From: Bryobacterales bacterium
GTDB taxonomy: Bacteria > Acidobacteriota > Terriglobia > Bryobacterales > Bryobacteraceae
Length of the DNA stretch: 63,090 nt
Direction: 5' to 3'
Assembly (NCBI GenBank): GCA_003157745.1
Contig: PMKM01000125.1
Span: forward strand, 2,834-65,923
Shown: positions 16,947-27,100 of the stretch, one piece after another
How positions within the stretch are numbered: the stretch's first letter is position 1
Layout of the letters: each line of letters opens with the position of its first letter
The notes under the pieces: model-generated
Told to the model about the DNA's origin: nothing
Seen by the model: the letters and a program-made list of their open reading frames with translations, nothing else
Database searches by the model: none
Made by a program: the position numbers and the translations under genes

Positions 16947-17672
16947 TCACCGAGCGTGGGCGGCAGCAACAGCACGCCGTTCTTCAACTGCCACGTTCCA
17001 TTCCGCGGGCGACTGCCGAACGCACGACTCCGGCTCGCTCAGACCATGTTTGAGGGCGAACAACGCCAATTCGAGCCGGCTGGAGACGCCGACCTTGTCG
17101 AAGATGCAGGTAAGGTGGTGTTTTACGGTTCGCTCGCAGATCGACAACTGGCGTCCAACTTCCCGATTCGAGCGGCCTGCGACGATTCCCGACACAATTC
17201 CCAGTTCTCGCGTCGTGAGCCGATAGTCTCTCCCGGAGAAGACCTTCGGCGCGGCAAATGACGCGCGAAAAGCATCGAGAAGAACGGCGACACCGCCGTC
17301 TCCAAAGCAGTACTGACCGTCCATGACGCGCCGAATACTCTCTGCCCAACTTTCCGGATCAGCCGTTTTCAGAAGCACTCCGTGAGCTCCAAGACGAAAG
17401 GCCTCGATGATCGCCCCGGCTTCCGTCGCCGCGACCATCACAAGAGTTCTTCGCGAGGCGGCACCTCCTACCACAAGCCCCCCCGGCGCAAGCTGTCGGC
17501 ACAACCCAAAGTCAATGAGAACAACGTCGGACTGAACTTGTCGCATGACACTTACGGCAGTCAATGCATCGGACGCTTCGCCAACGACGACCATGTCGTG
17601 CTGGCGCTCCAGCACATACCGCACATGGCGCCGAGAGCTCAACTCCCCGTCCACAATCAGCACTCGTTTCAT
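16947..17672 (-). CDS. LuxR/NarL-type response regulator
   Basis: A 241-residue two-component regulator. The receiver (1-120) has Asp8, phospho-acceptor Asp54 in VVLIDFG and Lys102 in VLLKTAD. A LuxR-type helix-turn-helix follows (about 155-215: LTTRELGIVSGIVAGRSNREVGRQL, then RTVKHHLTCIFDKVGVSSRLEL). The C-terminal tail of about 30 residues is rich in Ala, Glu and Arg. No histidine kinase is adjacent, so the partner is elsewhere. Its position inside the EPS/exosortase run suggests control of that locus. The ATG at 17672 is preferred over an upstream in-frame start at 17693. Confidence 0.88.
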   Translation of the reverse strand: MKRVLIVDGELSSRRHVRYVLERQHDMVVVGEASDALTAVSVMRQVQSDVVLIDFGLCRQLAPGGLVVGGAASRRTLVMVAATEAGAIIEAFRLGAHGVLLKTADPESWAESIRRVMDGQYCFGDGGVAVLLDAFRASFAAPKVFSGRDYRLTTRELGIVSGIVAGRSNREVGRQLSICERTVKHHLTCIFDKVGVSSRLELALFALKHGLSEPESCVRQSPAEWNVAVEERRAVAAAHAR

Positions 17673-17703
17673 CGGAAACCTACTGCAACACACTGAGCCC
17701 GAC

Positions 17704-18507
17704 TCAACTCGCGTTGTGTTCCGCCTTTGAGTTGTTCCCGGAATAATAGGATTTGGACGATCCGTAGTACTTCGAATACGTGCGATCCAGGGATGTCACG
17801 CCGTTAAGCACTATGCCGGCGACACGCTGCCGGCCGATGATCTCGATCGCCTCGTCTATCGCTTCGCGCACGGTCCGGTCAGCCCGTGCAACGAGCAATG
17901 TGGCGTCGGCACAGCGGGTCAGCGCTGGGGCATCACTCAGTGCCAGTACCGGTGGGGAATCCAGAATAATCCAATCGAACTCCGCCGACAGTTCGCTCAC
18001 CATTCCCGCCAGCGCCCCAGTCTGCAATAGCTCCGAAGCGTTAGTCCTCGAGCCGCCGGCTGGCAGCAGAAACCAATTCAACGGTTCCACCTTCCGAACC
18101 GCAGACAACGGAGCTAACGCACCCTCCAGACACTCCGCAAGTCCCTTCCATGGGCGCAGGCCGAGTCTGTCAGTTAAAGCCGGCCGGTGAAGGTCGGCCT
18201 CGATCAGCAGTACTTTCTTTCTGCCGCCCTCGGCCAGGGCGCTCGCCAAATTCAAGCACACCGTCGACTTCCCGTCGTGCGGAAGCGGACTGGTGACAAG
18301 TACAGTCTTCAGCTTGCCGGTCTTTCCCAGCTCCCGCAGACGCATTCGCAGGAGCCGATAGCGGTCAGCGCTAGGACTGCGAGGGTCCGTGTGGAAGAGG
18401 AGTCTGGTCTCCAGGGGAACTTCAGCTCTTTCGACCGGCACCGCAGGAAGATCGTCGGAACGGGCCGCTGGGCCCACGCTGTTTATCAGGTCGAATAGGC
18501 GGCTCAT
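17704..18507 (-). CDS. bacterial tyrosine kinase (CpsD/Wzc kinase domain)
   Basis: A stand-alone cytoplasmic BY-kinase of 267 residues. Walker A is SPLPHDGKST (Lys80), Walker A' is VLLIEADLHRP, Walker B is WIILDSPPVLALSD, and the C-terminal tyrosine cluster is YSKYYGSSKSYYSG, the autophosphorylation site. It works with the Wzz-type membrane protein encoded just upstream (18579-20273) to control polysaccharide chain length and export. The two are separate polypeptides, as in CapA/CapB or CpsC/CpsD systems. The ATG at 18507 opens the only sensible N-terminus. Confidence 0.9.
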   Translation of the reverse strand: MSRLFDLINSVGPAARSDDLPAVPVERAEVPLETRLLFHTDPRSPSADRYRLLRMRLRELGKTGKLKTVLVTSPLPHDGKSTVCLNLASALAEGGRKKVLLIEADLHRPALTDRLGLRPWKGLAECLEGALAPLSAVRKVEPLNWFLLPAGGSRTNASELLQTGALAGMVSELSAEFDWIILDSPPVLALSDAPALTRCADATLLVARADRTVREAIDEAIEIIGRQRVAGIVLNGVTSLDRTYSKYYGSSKSYYSGNNSKAEHNAS

Positions 18508-18578
18508 GCGGTCGATCCCAACCCCGAGTGACGTTTCATACTCGTTGTACGATACCTTTCATTGCGCGACAATGGCCT

Positions 18579-20273
18579 TCACTTATGCAAGTATGTGTAC
18601 AGCCCTACCGCCGTGACTGACGTGGCGACTACTCCGCCTGCACACCACTCAAACGCCTTCTTCCATCCGCTGATTCTGTGCTCGGCCGGAGTAAGCGCCA
18701 AGGGCACGCTAATTATGATCGGAAGTGGCTGCCGCCTTCTTAGGTCCTTCTCGCGATGGAATGAGTGATCCTTTGAGTCGACAAGCATCGCAATCGCCAG
18801 GCCAAGAACGACGCCCAGTGCCGTGCCGCCGAGAGCGATCTTGCTGCGCTTCGGGCTTGACGGTACGGTCGGCAACGTCGGGGGGTCGATGAGACGAAAC
18901 TGCTGTCCGCCCTGCTGCTCCTCCAGGTTCATTGCCAATTGGGACTCCAATTCCTTGCTCAGCAGGTCGGAATACTCCTTCTTCAACAGGTCGTCGTCTC
19001 GCATTAGTCCGGATAGCTGCTGTTCCCTCACGGGAGTTAGATTCAGACGGTCCTGGTACGCCGTGAGTTTCAGTTTCAATTGAGTTTCATCATTGGACAG
19101 GTTGGCGATCTCCAATCGGTTCGCCTCCAATTGGCTCTGAATCTGCGCGATCGCCGCATTGTCTTCCGATCTGGCCGCTGGGTTGACGGCAATTGGGGCT
19201 CTAACCGTCGCGGCTTTTTCGCTCTTTGCATCATTTCCGGCGCCGGATAGCTGCGTCGGGGTTGCGCTGGGCAGGGCGCCTTCTTCCGCCGCAATCTGGC
19301 GCTGGACCTCTAGCACCTCGGGGTATTGCGCCCCGTAAGTGGTGCGCAACTCGGCCTCTCTCGCCCGCAATCGCATTAAGTTAGCTCGTGCGGCACTAAC
19401 GGTCCCATCGGGCTCGGCAGCCGTGATTGCTGGCCCGACGCCGCCCATGGCCTCCAAGGAAGCCGCCTGCGAGGCCAGCCGCCGATACCCGTCCATCATC
19501 GACTGCAGGTATACTTTCTGCTGCCGGGCACGGTCCAAACTGTCCTGCGTGCTCTGCAACTGTGACTGAACGCTTGCGAGTATCGCGAGATTTCCCTGTT
19601 GTTGCTCAGGCAGCGACCCGAGGTACTGCATCTTGAAGTCTTTAAGTTTCTGTTCCTGATCGGCCAGTTTGGTCTTGGCGGCTTCGAGTTGCTCGTGGAG
19701 AAAGCTCGTGGTGTTGGTAGCTTGGCGGGCCCGTGCCTTCAAATTGGTTTGAATGAAGATCGAGGTTAGCCGGCTGGCGACCTCCTGCGCGATCAGTGGC
19801 GTACTTGCCGTAAAGGAGATTTTAAACGCGTTCAGGTCCTTTTGCCCCGACGATCCACCCACAGGATCGAGCGGCTTGACGTCGATGTCACCCCGCATCC
19901 GAGAGAGTATTAGTTCCGGAGCAAGATGTTCTCTTTCCTCGGAGTACAATCCGAACTCATCGATAAGGGCCAGTAGCTGCGGGCGCGACAGCACCTCCTG
20001 CATCATCGCCTCAAGAACCCTATTGAGGTCTGTGGTTGCAGTCGGCACGACGTACCGCTCCGGCACACTTTGCTGAACGACGATAATGGTGGCCTCAGAC
20101 GTAAACCGGTTGGGGAGCACCCTCAAGATGAGGGCCGTGGCGATGATCGTCGCAGCAGAGACAAGGACAAACCACCAGCGGTGCCTGACGATCGCGCCAA
20201 TCACCCGCGCTAGAGTCTCGCCAACGTTGCCCCCGGGCTCTTCGACGGGTTTGATCCTGATCGAGTTTTCCAT
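18579..20273 (-). CDS. Wzz/GumC-type polysaccharide chain-length and export protein
   Basis: A 564-residue inner-membrane polysaccharide co-polymerase. The N-terminal membrane helix (about 30-52: WWFVLVSAATIIATALIL) is followed by the Wzz domain, then a long periplasmic coiled-coil region (about 180-420, with QSQLQSTQDSLDRARQQ and LRTTYGAQYPEVLEVQRQI), a GNVR-like segment before the second membrane helix near 485-505 (ALGGTALGVVLGLAIAML), and a cytoplasmic tail. ATG at 20273, with an in-frame GTG 24 bases upstream. The BY-kinase follows. A further hydrophobic stretch near the C-terminus (VVATSVTAVGLYTYL) is unusual. Confidence 0.88.
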   Translation of the reverse strand: MENSIRIKPVEEPGGNVGETLARVIGAIVRHRWWFVLVSAATIIATALILRVLPNRFTSEATIIVVQQSVPERYVVPTATTDLNRVLEAMMQEVLSRPQLLALIDEFGLYSEEREHLAPELILSRMRGDIDVKPLDPVGGSSGQKDLNAFKISFTASTPLIAQEVASRLTSIFIQTNLKARARQATNTTSFLHEQLEAAKTKLADQEQKLKDFKMQYLGSLPEQQQGNLAILASVQSQLQSTQDSLDRARQQKVYLQSMMDGYRRLASQAASLEAMGGVGPAITAAEPDGTVSAARANLMRLRAREAELRTTYGAQYPEVLEVQRQIAAEEGALPSATPTQLSGAGNDAKSEKAATVRAPIAVNPAARSEDNAAIAQIQSQLEANRLEIANLSNDETQLKLKLTAYQDRLNLTPVREQQLSGLMRDDDLLKKEYSDLLSKELESQLAMNLEEQQGGQQFRLIDPPTLPTVPSSPKRSKIALGGTALGVVLGLAIAMLVDSKDHSFHREKDLRRRQPLPIIISVPLALTPAEHRISGWKKAFEWCAGGVVATSVTAVGLYTYLHK

Positions 20274-20923
20274 GTCGTTTCGCCGAAGTCTGCTCACTGC
20301 ATCGAGGCGGCCAAGACGGGACGCCTTGCCGCCCTGTCCGACTCGCTGGATGGCGTCTTACCCAACCGGAGCGGTACAGCGGCGCCAGGTGCGATTCTGC
20401 CCTCGAACACCCTGGTTGGCAGCAGGCGACTTCTCGTGCATGCTACCGCCCTCTGCGTCCCGTAGGCAAAGACTACACCCACCGCACCTTAAGGATTGCA
20501 CTCTCTTCTCTTTCCCTAAAGGGCAAAGGCAAGTTTCGTGCCAAACCAGATTACTCTTGGAAGCATGAACTACTTCAGTGCTTTCGGCTGCGTCTCACAG
20601 CGTCTTACAGGCCCAAGCACGGCGATTCGCCCCATAGTTTCGGCTTTGTTGCAAGTTTCTGAGAGTGGGGACCCCAATGGGAACGGGCATTTCATTGCGT
20701 TGCCCTCGCCACATTCCGGTGCACCCGCTGGCTCGGCGGGGAGTTTCGCCCTCGGCCTTCTCCGGCGTTACGCCAGTCCGGAAGTCGGGACATGGCGAAA
20801 GTCCGACGCAATTTCCCGGTAGGCCGTAGAGAACACGAACGGGCGCCGCCCGGTCCGGCGGAATCCCGTCATCGCAACATCGCCAACCCGTGGCCAAGAA
20901 GTAAGCGGGCCGCCCTGCGGTGG
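20274..20923. other. long intergenic region, no gene recognised
   Basis: This 650-base gap between the AMP-ligase stop and the Wzz start is the longest break within the minus-strand EPS run. Open frames on both strands are short or shadow the ligase gene and give Arg/Pro/Gly-rich products without recognisable motifs. It probably holds a promoter or leader for the Wzz-kinase-exosortase segment. I tested the sequence by eye for c-di-GMP, glycine and cobalamin riboswitch cores and found none. Confidence 0.4.
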
Positions 20924-22492
20924 TCAGATCGTCGCGACCGCTTTCAAGAGCGACTGGTCCTGGGGAGTACCGGACTCTTGTCGCCAATCTTTCAGTTGAG
21001 CCTTTAGCACTTTGCCCGCGCCATTCTTGGGAAGCGCCCTCAGCAGCACGATCTGTCTCGGGACCAACTCGGCAGGCAGGCGCGTCTTGCAGAAAAGGCG
21101 AATGCGTTCCTCCACGCGCTCCCATTCCGGCGCGCGAGGCACCACGAACGCCTTCACCGCTTCACCCAGCACGTCGTCCGGCCAGCCGATCACCGCTGCT
21201 TCGGTCAAGTCCCCAGACTCCAACAACTGGTCTTCGACCACCTGGCAGCTCACGCGCTTGCCGCCACACTTAATAATATCTCTGGCGCGGTCCACGACAT
21301 AGAGGAAGCCGTCTTGATCGACCTTGGCCAAATCTCCGGTGTGCAGCATTCCGTTCCGAAACACGCGTGCGGTCTCTTCCGGGTCCCGCCAGTAGCCCAA
21401 CGCAATATTCTCGCCCTCCGCGACGATCTCACCCACCTCTCCCGGCGGCGCCTCCTCCCCAAGTTCGTTCATTACCCTGAGAGTGACGCCGGGAACGGCC
21501 TTACCGATCGAACCAGCCTTGCGCTCTAACATCTCTGGCGCGAGGCAAGACAGCCGCGCCGTCGCCTCGGTCTGACCGTACATGACATACACCTTGGTCG
21601 CCGGTAGCGCCCTGCGCAACTCATCTATGAACGCCGGCGCCAGGTGGCCACCGGCTTGCTGCACATACCGCAAGTTGGGAAAGTGCCTTCTTCGTATACT
21701 CGAGGCCCGCAGCAGTATCTGGAAGTGGCTCGGCACGCCCGCGAACCCAGTGCAAGCCGAATCGATCATTCGCTGCAGCACATCTTCCGGGTACATAAAA
21801 CGCGATTCGATCACCACACTACCGCCAACGCGCAAGTGCGTGTGCAGAAGCGAAGCGCCGAAGCAGTAATGAAACGGCAAGACGTCCATGATCCGGTCGC
21901 TGTGCGACAACCCAAGACAGCGGATTATGGACTCAGTGTTGGCCGCGATGTTCCCATGAGACACCATCACTCCACGCGGCCTGCCCGTGGACCCCGATGT
22001 GAACATCAAAACGGCCAAATCGTCGCCACGAACTGCCGGAAACGGCACGCTCCCGCCTTCGTCACGGCTGCATATTGCGCCAAAGCACGCTTGTGACGCA
22101 ACGGCAGGAAGCGTTGGCATTTCCCGATCGGTGACTACATCGAACCCCCGAAGCCATTCTCGACACTTCCTCGCGACTCGCGCCTGGACAAAAGCGGTCC
22201 GCGCCTCCGCAACCCTACCCGCATGCCCAAACTCAGACTCAGGCACGCCGCTCGGCAGGGGCACGCAGACAAGCCCTGCTTTCAGTATTCCCAGATAACT
22301 GGCAACCCAGAAGAACGAATTGTCGCTCGCCAAGACTACGCGCGTTCCGCGCTCTAGCCGCATGCCACAAAGATGGCGAGCGACCTGCGAACTCGCCCTT
22401 TCCAAGTCGCCATAATTGGACTCGGTTTCGCCTACCAACAGAGCGATTCTGGCCGGATCCTTGCCCTCAAGCAAGAACGCGGTGGCGCTCAT
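20924..22492 (-). CDS. AMP-dependent acyl-CoA synthetase/ligase, EPS-associated
   Basis: A 522-residue ANL-superfamily adenylating enzyme. It has the P-loop-like LMFTSGSTGRPRGVMVSH, VYVMYGQTEAT, the ribose-binding LHTGDLAKVDQDGFLYVVDR, and the C-terminal catalytic Lys in LPKNGAGKVLK. It would activate a carboxylic acid as the adenylate and pass it to CoA or to the ACP encoded two genes upstream. Relatives occur in exosortase loci. GGGAGAG precedes the ATG at 22492 by 6 bases; an ATG at 22507 is possible. It directly follows the NadE-like gene in a tight three-gene unit. Confidence 0.87.
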   Translation of the reverse strand: MSATAFLLEGKDPARIALLVGETESNYGDLERASSQVARHLCGMRLERGTRVVLASDNSFFWVASYLGILKAGLVCVPLPSGVPESEFGHAGRVAEARTAFVQARVARKCREWLRGFDVVTDREMPTLPAVASQACFGAICSRDEGGSVPFPAVRGDDLAVLMFTSGSTGRPRGVMVSHGNIAANTESIIRCLGLSHSDRIMDVLPFHYCFGASLLHTHLRVGGSVVIESRFMYPEDVLQRMIDSACTGFAGVPSHFQILLRASSIRRRHFPNLRYVQQAGGHLAPAFIDELRRALPATKVYVMYGQTEATARLSCLAPEMLERKAGSIGKAVPGVTLRVMNELGEEAPPGEVGEIVAEGENIALGYWRDPEETARVFRNGMLHTGDLAKVDQDGFLYVVDRARDIIKCGGKRVSCQVVEDQLLESGDLTEAAVIGWPDDVLGEAVKAFVVPRAPEWERVEERIRLFCKTRLPAELVPRQIVLLRALPKNGAGKVLKAQLKDWRQESGTPQDQSLLKAVATI

Positions 22493-22510
22493 TTCACGCT
22501 CTCCCATGTG

Positions 22511-23500
22511 TCACACTTTATCGATCTGCTGAACGAGGACCGGACTAGCGTGGAGATATTTCGCAACCTTGCGTTTCGCCTCAATCATACGGTAAACCCG
22601 CTCGACCTGCGCTTCGCGCATCCCAACTGCCGGGGCAAGGTCGGCCGCGGACACTCCGGTGTTTATTCCATAAAGGCACAGATCCATCTTCTCTAGCGGC
22701 AGCGTAAAGTAGAACTCCTCCTGCGACTGCTCAAGCGAATACGTGTCCGTGGTGGGGGGACGTCGCTGAATCTCCTCAGGTACACCAAGGTACGCCGCCA
22801 GTTCATACACCTGCGACTTATACAGGTGCGCGATCGGTTTGAAGTCGGCTGAACCGTCGCCATGTTTCACGAAGAACCCCTGGTCGTACTCCAGGCGGTT
22901 CGGTGTTCCGGCTACCGCGTACTGTAACCGATCCGCGTGGTAGTACTCGATCATCTTCCTCGTCCTCTGCTTGAAGTTAGTCGCAGAAACTATGCCGAGG
23001 TACGCCTCGGCGGTCAGCCGAACGGTCTTCGTTCCGCCATCCGGCGCCCGCACGACCAACGAGAAGATAGAATACTGATTTGGCTCAAGTAGACCCGGCA
23101 ACACCATCTTGAACTTGTAGCCATCGCTGTATTCAGGGCTGACAAGCCGTACTGCTTCGTCGCGCCGTTCATAGCACCGGGCCGCTCGCAAGATCGCACT
23201 AATATCCTCGCTGACAGAAGCGACGTTCAGCGCCTCCGCCACGGCCCGGCCCAGGCGCAGGCTGTCCGGGGAGGAGTCCGCCTCCGGCGTGAATAGAGCC
23301 AGGACGCGGTCACGGCCCAGCGCGCGGGCGCACAAGAACGCCACTACGCTGCTGTCAATTCCGCCAGACACACCTATGACGGCACCCTTTCGGCGCAGTT
23401 GCCTAAAGACGATGTCTCGCAGGCTCCTGACAATCTTTTCCGTCTCGCGCGCACAATCCAGGCGCAGGATGTCAGGAGCAGTCGAACACAGGCTACTCAT
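22511..23500 (-). CDS. NAD synthetase-like PP-loop amide ligase
   Basis: A 329-residue N-type ATP pyrophosphatase resembling ammonia-dependent NAD synthetase. The PP-loop is SGGIDSS near residue 45, with NFKQRTRKMIEYYHAD, GTPNRLEYDQGFFVKHGDG and an acidic PTTDTYSLEQSQEEFYF lid. It has no glutaminase domain, so it would use free ammonia or a partner. True NadE forms NAD from deamido-NAD. Here it sits between an ACP and an acyl ligase, overlapping the ACP gene by four bases, which suggests amidation of a different carboxylate; that is inference. An inserted segment around 110-150 is unusual compared with short NadE proteins. Confidence 0.75.
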   Translation of the reverse strand: MSSLCSTAPDILRLDCARETEKIVRSLRDIVFRQLRRKGAVIGVSGGIDSSVVAFLCARALGRDRVLALFTPEADSSPDSLRLGRAVAEALNVASVSEDISAILRAARCYERRDEAVRLVSPEYSDGYKFKMVLPGLLEPNQYSIFSLVVRAPDGGTKTVRLTAEAYLGIVSATNFKQRTRKMIEYYHADRLQYAVAGTPNRLEYDQGFFVKHGDGSADFKPIAHLYKSQVYELAAYLGVPEEIQRRPPTTDTYSLEQSQEEFYFTLPLEKMDLCLYGINTGVSAADLAPAVGMREAQVERVYRMIEAKRKVAKYLHASPVLVQQIDKV

Positions 23501-23787
23501 GATGCGCCACCGCCCGCGACGGCCGCCACGCCAGGGCCTGTCAGCTTTTGCGCTAGATACGCCACAACCTTGTCGACTGAGTCCAAATTCTCGGTGGTCA
23601 GTTCCTCGTCTTCGACTCGTATTCCATAGGTCTCCTGCAGAAAGGCAACCAGCTCCAGCACGCCGGTCGAATCGATGATTCCTCCATCGATGAAGGAATC
23701 GTCGTCGTTCAGGACGCAGTTGCCGTCCAGCATGTAGTTGTCGGTGATAAAACCTCGCACCTGGAGCGCAAGGGTCGTTGTGTGCAT
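23497..23787 (-). CDS. acyl carrier protein
   Basis: A 96-residue carrier protein. The phosphopantetheine attachment site is Ser40 in GGIIDSTGVLELVAFL; the rest is a four-helix ACP pattern with GIRVEDEELTTENLDSVDKVVAYL. The last ten residues are Ala/Gly-rich. It overlaps the NadE-like gene by four bases (ATGA) and starts a unit with that gene and the AMP-ligase. Dedicated ACPs of this type carry acyl or aminoacyl groups in EPS decoration. The ATG at 23787 is preferred because the open frame upstream has no carrier-like sequence. Confidence 0.85.
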   Translation of the reverse strand: MHTTTLALQVRGFITDNYMLDGNCVLNDDDSFIDGGIIDSTGVLELVAFLQETYGIRVEDEELTTENLDSVDKVVAYLAQKLTGPGVAAVAGGGAS

Positions 23788-24133
23788 AACTGTCACTATC
23801 CTCGGGTTATTGCATGCACGGTGGACGGAGTTGCCGTAAGGCCGTGGTCTGCCGGCTGACGCTCCCACAGTGCACGCGAGTCCATCGTTGGCTCCGGACC
23901 GAGCCGGTACGTTCTCCGACTTCCCTTGCCCTTTCGACGCAAACGCATTCGTGGCCGATCCACCTTCCGTAATGCTCAGGGTTGGTCTCACTCGAGACAC
24001 AAACCGCGCGCCCGACTGCTCCCTGCTTCGCCGGTACCACTCTGACATCTCTTGGTGTGGCGGCGCACTCCGAGCTCACTCGGTCGGAAGGGCTCGGGCA
24101 TGAAGGCTGCGGTGAGCGATCCGCCACGCTGCG
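23788..24133. other. intergenic region upstream of the ACP unit
   Basis: This 346-base gap separates the giant PIG-L fusion gene from the ACP gene, both on the minus strand. The ACP frame stays open for another 87 codons, but the translation is low in hydrophobic core and has no homologous pattern, so I treat it as non-coding. GAGGAT lies about 11 bases before the ACP start. Confidence 0.45.
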
Positions 24134-27100
24134 TTACTCGCCGAACTTCCCGCCAGACCAATTAGTGGCCGTGGGCGTGCCGCCAATCGGGTCAAGCGAC
24201 CACCCCGGGGCACCACCGGTGATCTGTGTGTCCAGCGTCGCCAACAGCAGCGCTCCGGTGGTGACATCGATGTAGCTTAGCAGCGGCCCCTGGGCCTGCA
24301 TGAGGACATAGTCCCCGGACGTAATGCTGCAGTATGTTGAGTCACTTACGAGTTGGCTTGGCTGCCCGCCTATATCTCTGTCGATCGCGACGGAGCACGT
24401 CCCGGGCGGCCCCAGCATGCTCACGAAGCCCACATAGTGAGTGTCGGCGCTGCCTTGATAGCGCACGATCGATCCGTTGATATCGTTTGTCGTCGAGGTG
24501 ACCTGCGCCATGCTCCACTGATCACTTGGAAAAGCGACAGATGTGTAGTATTCTTTTCCGTGGCCTTGGCCTGGGGTTTGCCCCTGGCCCGCGGATTCCA
24601 TCTGGCCGTTCACAATCTGAATCGCGTAGAGGCCCGGACCAATCGTCCAATTCGATCCCAGATTCGGGGCGTTCGGGCGACTGATGCTGTCGGCAGCGAG
24701 CGCGGTCAGGCCAAGCGGCGGCGTGTTCAGTCCCGCTGACCAATTGGTCAGGGTGGTACCCGTGCCTCCAATGTAGAAGCCGGGATACCCCGCCGAGACC
24801 GTCGAGTCGGTAGCAGTCAGAAGGACCGTAGAGCGCGTCACATTCGTCAGGGTCAGCGTCGTTCCCACTACGGAGAGGCTCAGAACGTCGTCGGCAAGAA
24901 CCGTCGCCGTGCTGGAGCTTGCGATGACCGAAAGCCCTCCCTGATACCCCAGAAGGAAATACACATTCGCGCTGCCGTTTCCAAAGCCGCCAACCGTCCC
25001 GGCATAGAAGGTGCCGTCCGATGTCATCCGAACCGCGGGACCGATGCTGCCGCCGCCCAGGCCGGTGATTTCAGCCTCGGCGTACTGGTCGGCTGGCCAG
25101 TTGACGCCACCGTAATAGAGCGCTTCTGCGCGGCCCCAGACGCTCTGAACCTGTCCACCTTGGATCGCGGGAGAGGCTGCGCCAGCTAAGACCGTGGTCC
25201 AGTTAGCACCCAGCCCTCCATTGGCGCGGTTAAAGTTGTCGCTTACGAACGGTTGCATCCCGCTCCCCGACAAGACCGGGGCTACCAACAGCCTGGCGCT
25301 TCGAATTCCATTGAACGTCGCCGTGACTATCGCTGTTGAGGCTACCGTCACCGCGCTCGTGGTCACCGCGAAAGTGGCGGTGCTCGTGCCCGCTGGCACC
25401 AGGACGCTCGCTGGAACTGCCGCAAGCACGGGATTGCCGCTTGCCAGCGTTACGAGCGCGCCTCCTGCCGGCGCCGCGACGTTCAGAGTAATCGTGCCTA
25501 CTGGACCAGACGCCCCGCCTGTAACCATAGTCGGGCTCAGTGTCAAGGAGGAGATCACAACTGGAGTCACCATAATCGTCGCGGTCGCGGTCCCGTTGTA
25601 GTTCGCGGAGATCGTCACTGCCGATTGGGCACTCACGGCGGTGGTAGTAACCGGGAACGTCGCCGTCACGGTGCCCGAAGGTACCGTCACGGTCGCTGGA
25701 ACACTGGCTACCGAGGCGTTGTTGCTGGCAAGCGTCACCAGCGTTCCACCGGCCGGTGCTACGCCGTTAAGGGTCACCGTTCCGGTTGAAGACGCCCCGC
25801 CAGTAACTGTCGTTGGGCTGAGCGTAACCGAATTCACAGCGCTGGCCACGGCCACGGAGCCAATCACGGCGATCTCTGCCAAACCGATGTTCTCGCCAAC
25901 CGCCGTGCCCACAGTGAATCGCATCCAAGTTACATTCTTGGGTGTAAACGACACGGTTAGCGCCGAACCGTCATTAGGAAGCGTCCCAACCGGCACGGTG
26001 CTGCCATCGCTAAAAGACAGCGTCCCTGAAGTGATATTGTCCGATAGATTGGGTCTGTCGTACAGAACTACGTGTCCGGTGGTCACAGGGACACTCCAGG
26101 TAAGTTGGATCCACGCGCCGGCCAACTGACCCGCGGTGGCCCACTCTTTCGTATAGTCTCCGGGCGAACCGTCCACGATACCATCGATCGCTTTGACGCC
26201 TTGCTGCTGGGTGGCGCCGTTCTCGGACGACACTGTGACAGTCGCAATTGTGGCCAGATTTGGCGCCACATATGGCGCCACTCTTAAGGGCGTAAAGGAC
26301 GTCACGCCACCGTAGGTCGCCGACAGTGTAATCGACGTTCCCGAGGACACGGGCTGGGTTGTGACGGTGAATGTGGCGGAAGACGAACCGGCTGGCACGG
26401 TGACGCTCGCTGGCGTGGTGGCCACGCTGGTTGCACTGCTTAGGAGGGCAACCGCAGCGCCGCCGGGCAGCGCCGGCACATTCAACACGACCGCGCCCAC
26501 GGCCGAATTACCACCACCCACCGTAGCTGGGTTTACCGTTATCGCAGACACTATTACGGCCGGATATCCCACTGGTACAACCACGATTCCAGCCGTTTGG
26601 GTTCCGTTGTAGGACGCCGTAAGAGTGGCCCCCGCGGGAGTTCCCACTACGCTGGTCGCAACTGAGAAGGTGGCCGTCATGGCGCCTGACGGCACCGTCA
26701 CGCTCGTTGGCACTGTCGCCACGGCGGCGTTGCTGGTGTTCAAGGCTACGATTGTTCCGCCTGCGGGCGCCGCACCATTTAGGGTAACCGTTCCCATCGC
26801 AGATGCCCCGCCCGTCACAGTTGCCGGATTGAGTGTCACGGCACTGATCGCACTCGCCGGTGTCACCGTGCCAATAACCGCGAGTTCCGCAAGGCCAATG
26901 TTCTGCCCAACGGCGCTGTTCACCGTGAATTTCATCCAGGTGACCGTTCGCGGTGTAAATGAAACCGCCAGCGGGGATCCGTTGTTCGGCAGGGCCCCAA
27001 CCGATACCGTGCTGCCATCGCTAAAAGACAGCGTTCCCGCAGTCACATTGTCCGTGAGGTTCGGTCTATCGTACAATACGACCTGCCCGGTCGTTACGGG

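Noticed and set aside
20460-20570. GGCA...TGCC hairpin with flanking AAA runs, tested as a riboswitch core
   Set aside because: Only a four-base stem is formed and no second helix or known consensus is found.
20595-21125. Minus-strand open frame with Arg/Gly/Pro-rich translation
   Set aside because: It overlaps the AMP-ligase gene in another frame and shows no recognisable protein pattern.
23788-24048. Upstream in-frame extension of the ACP gene
   Set aside because: The extension has no carrier-protein character; the ACP core begins at the ATG at 23787, with a GAGGAT upstream.
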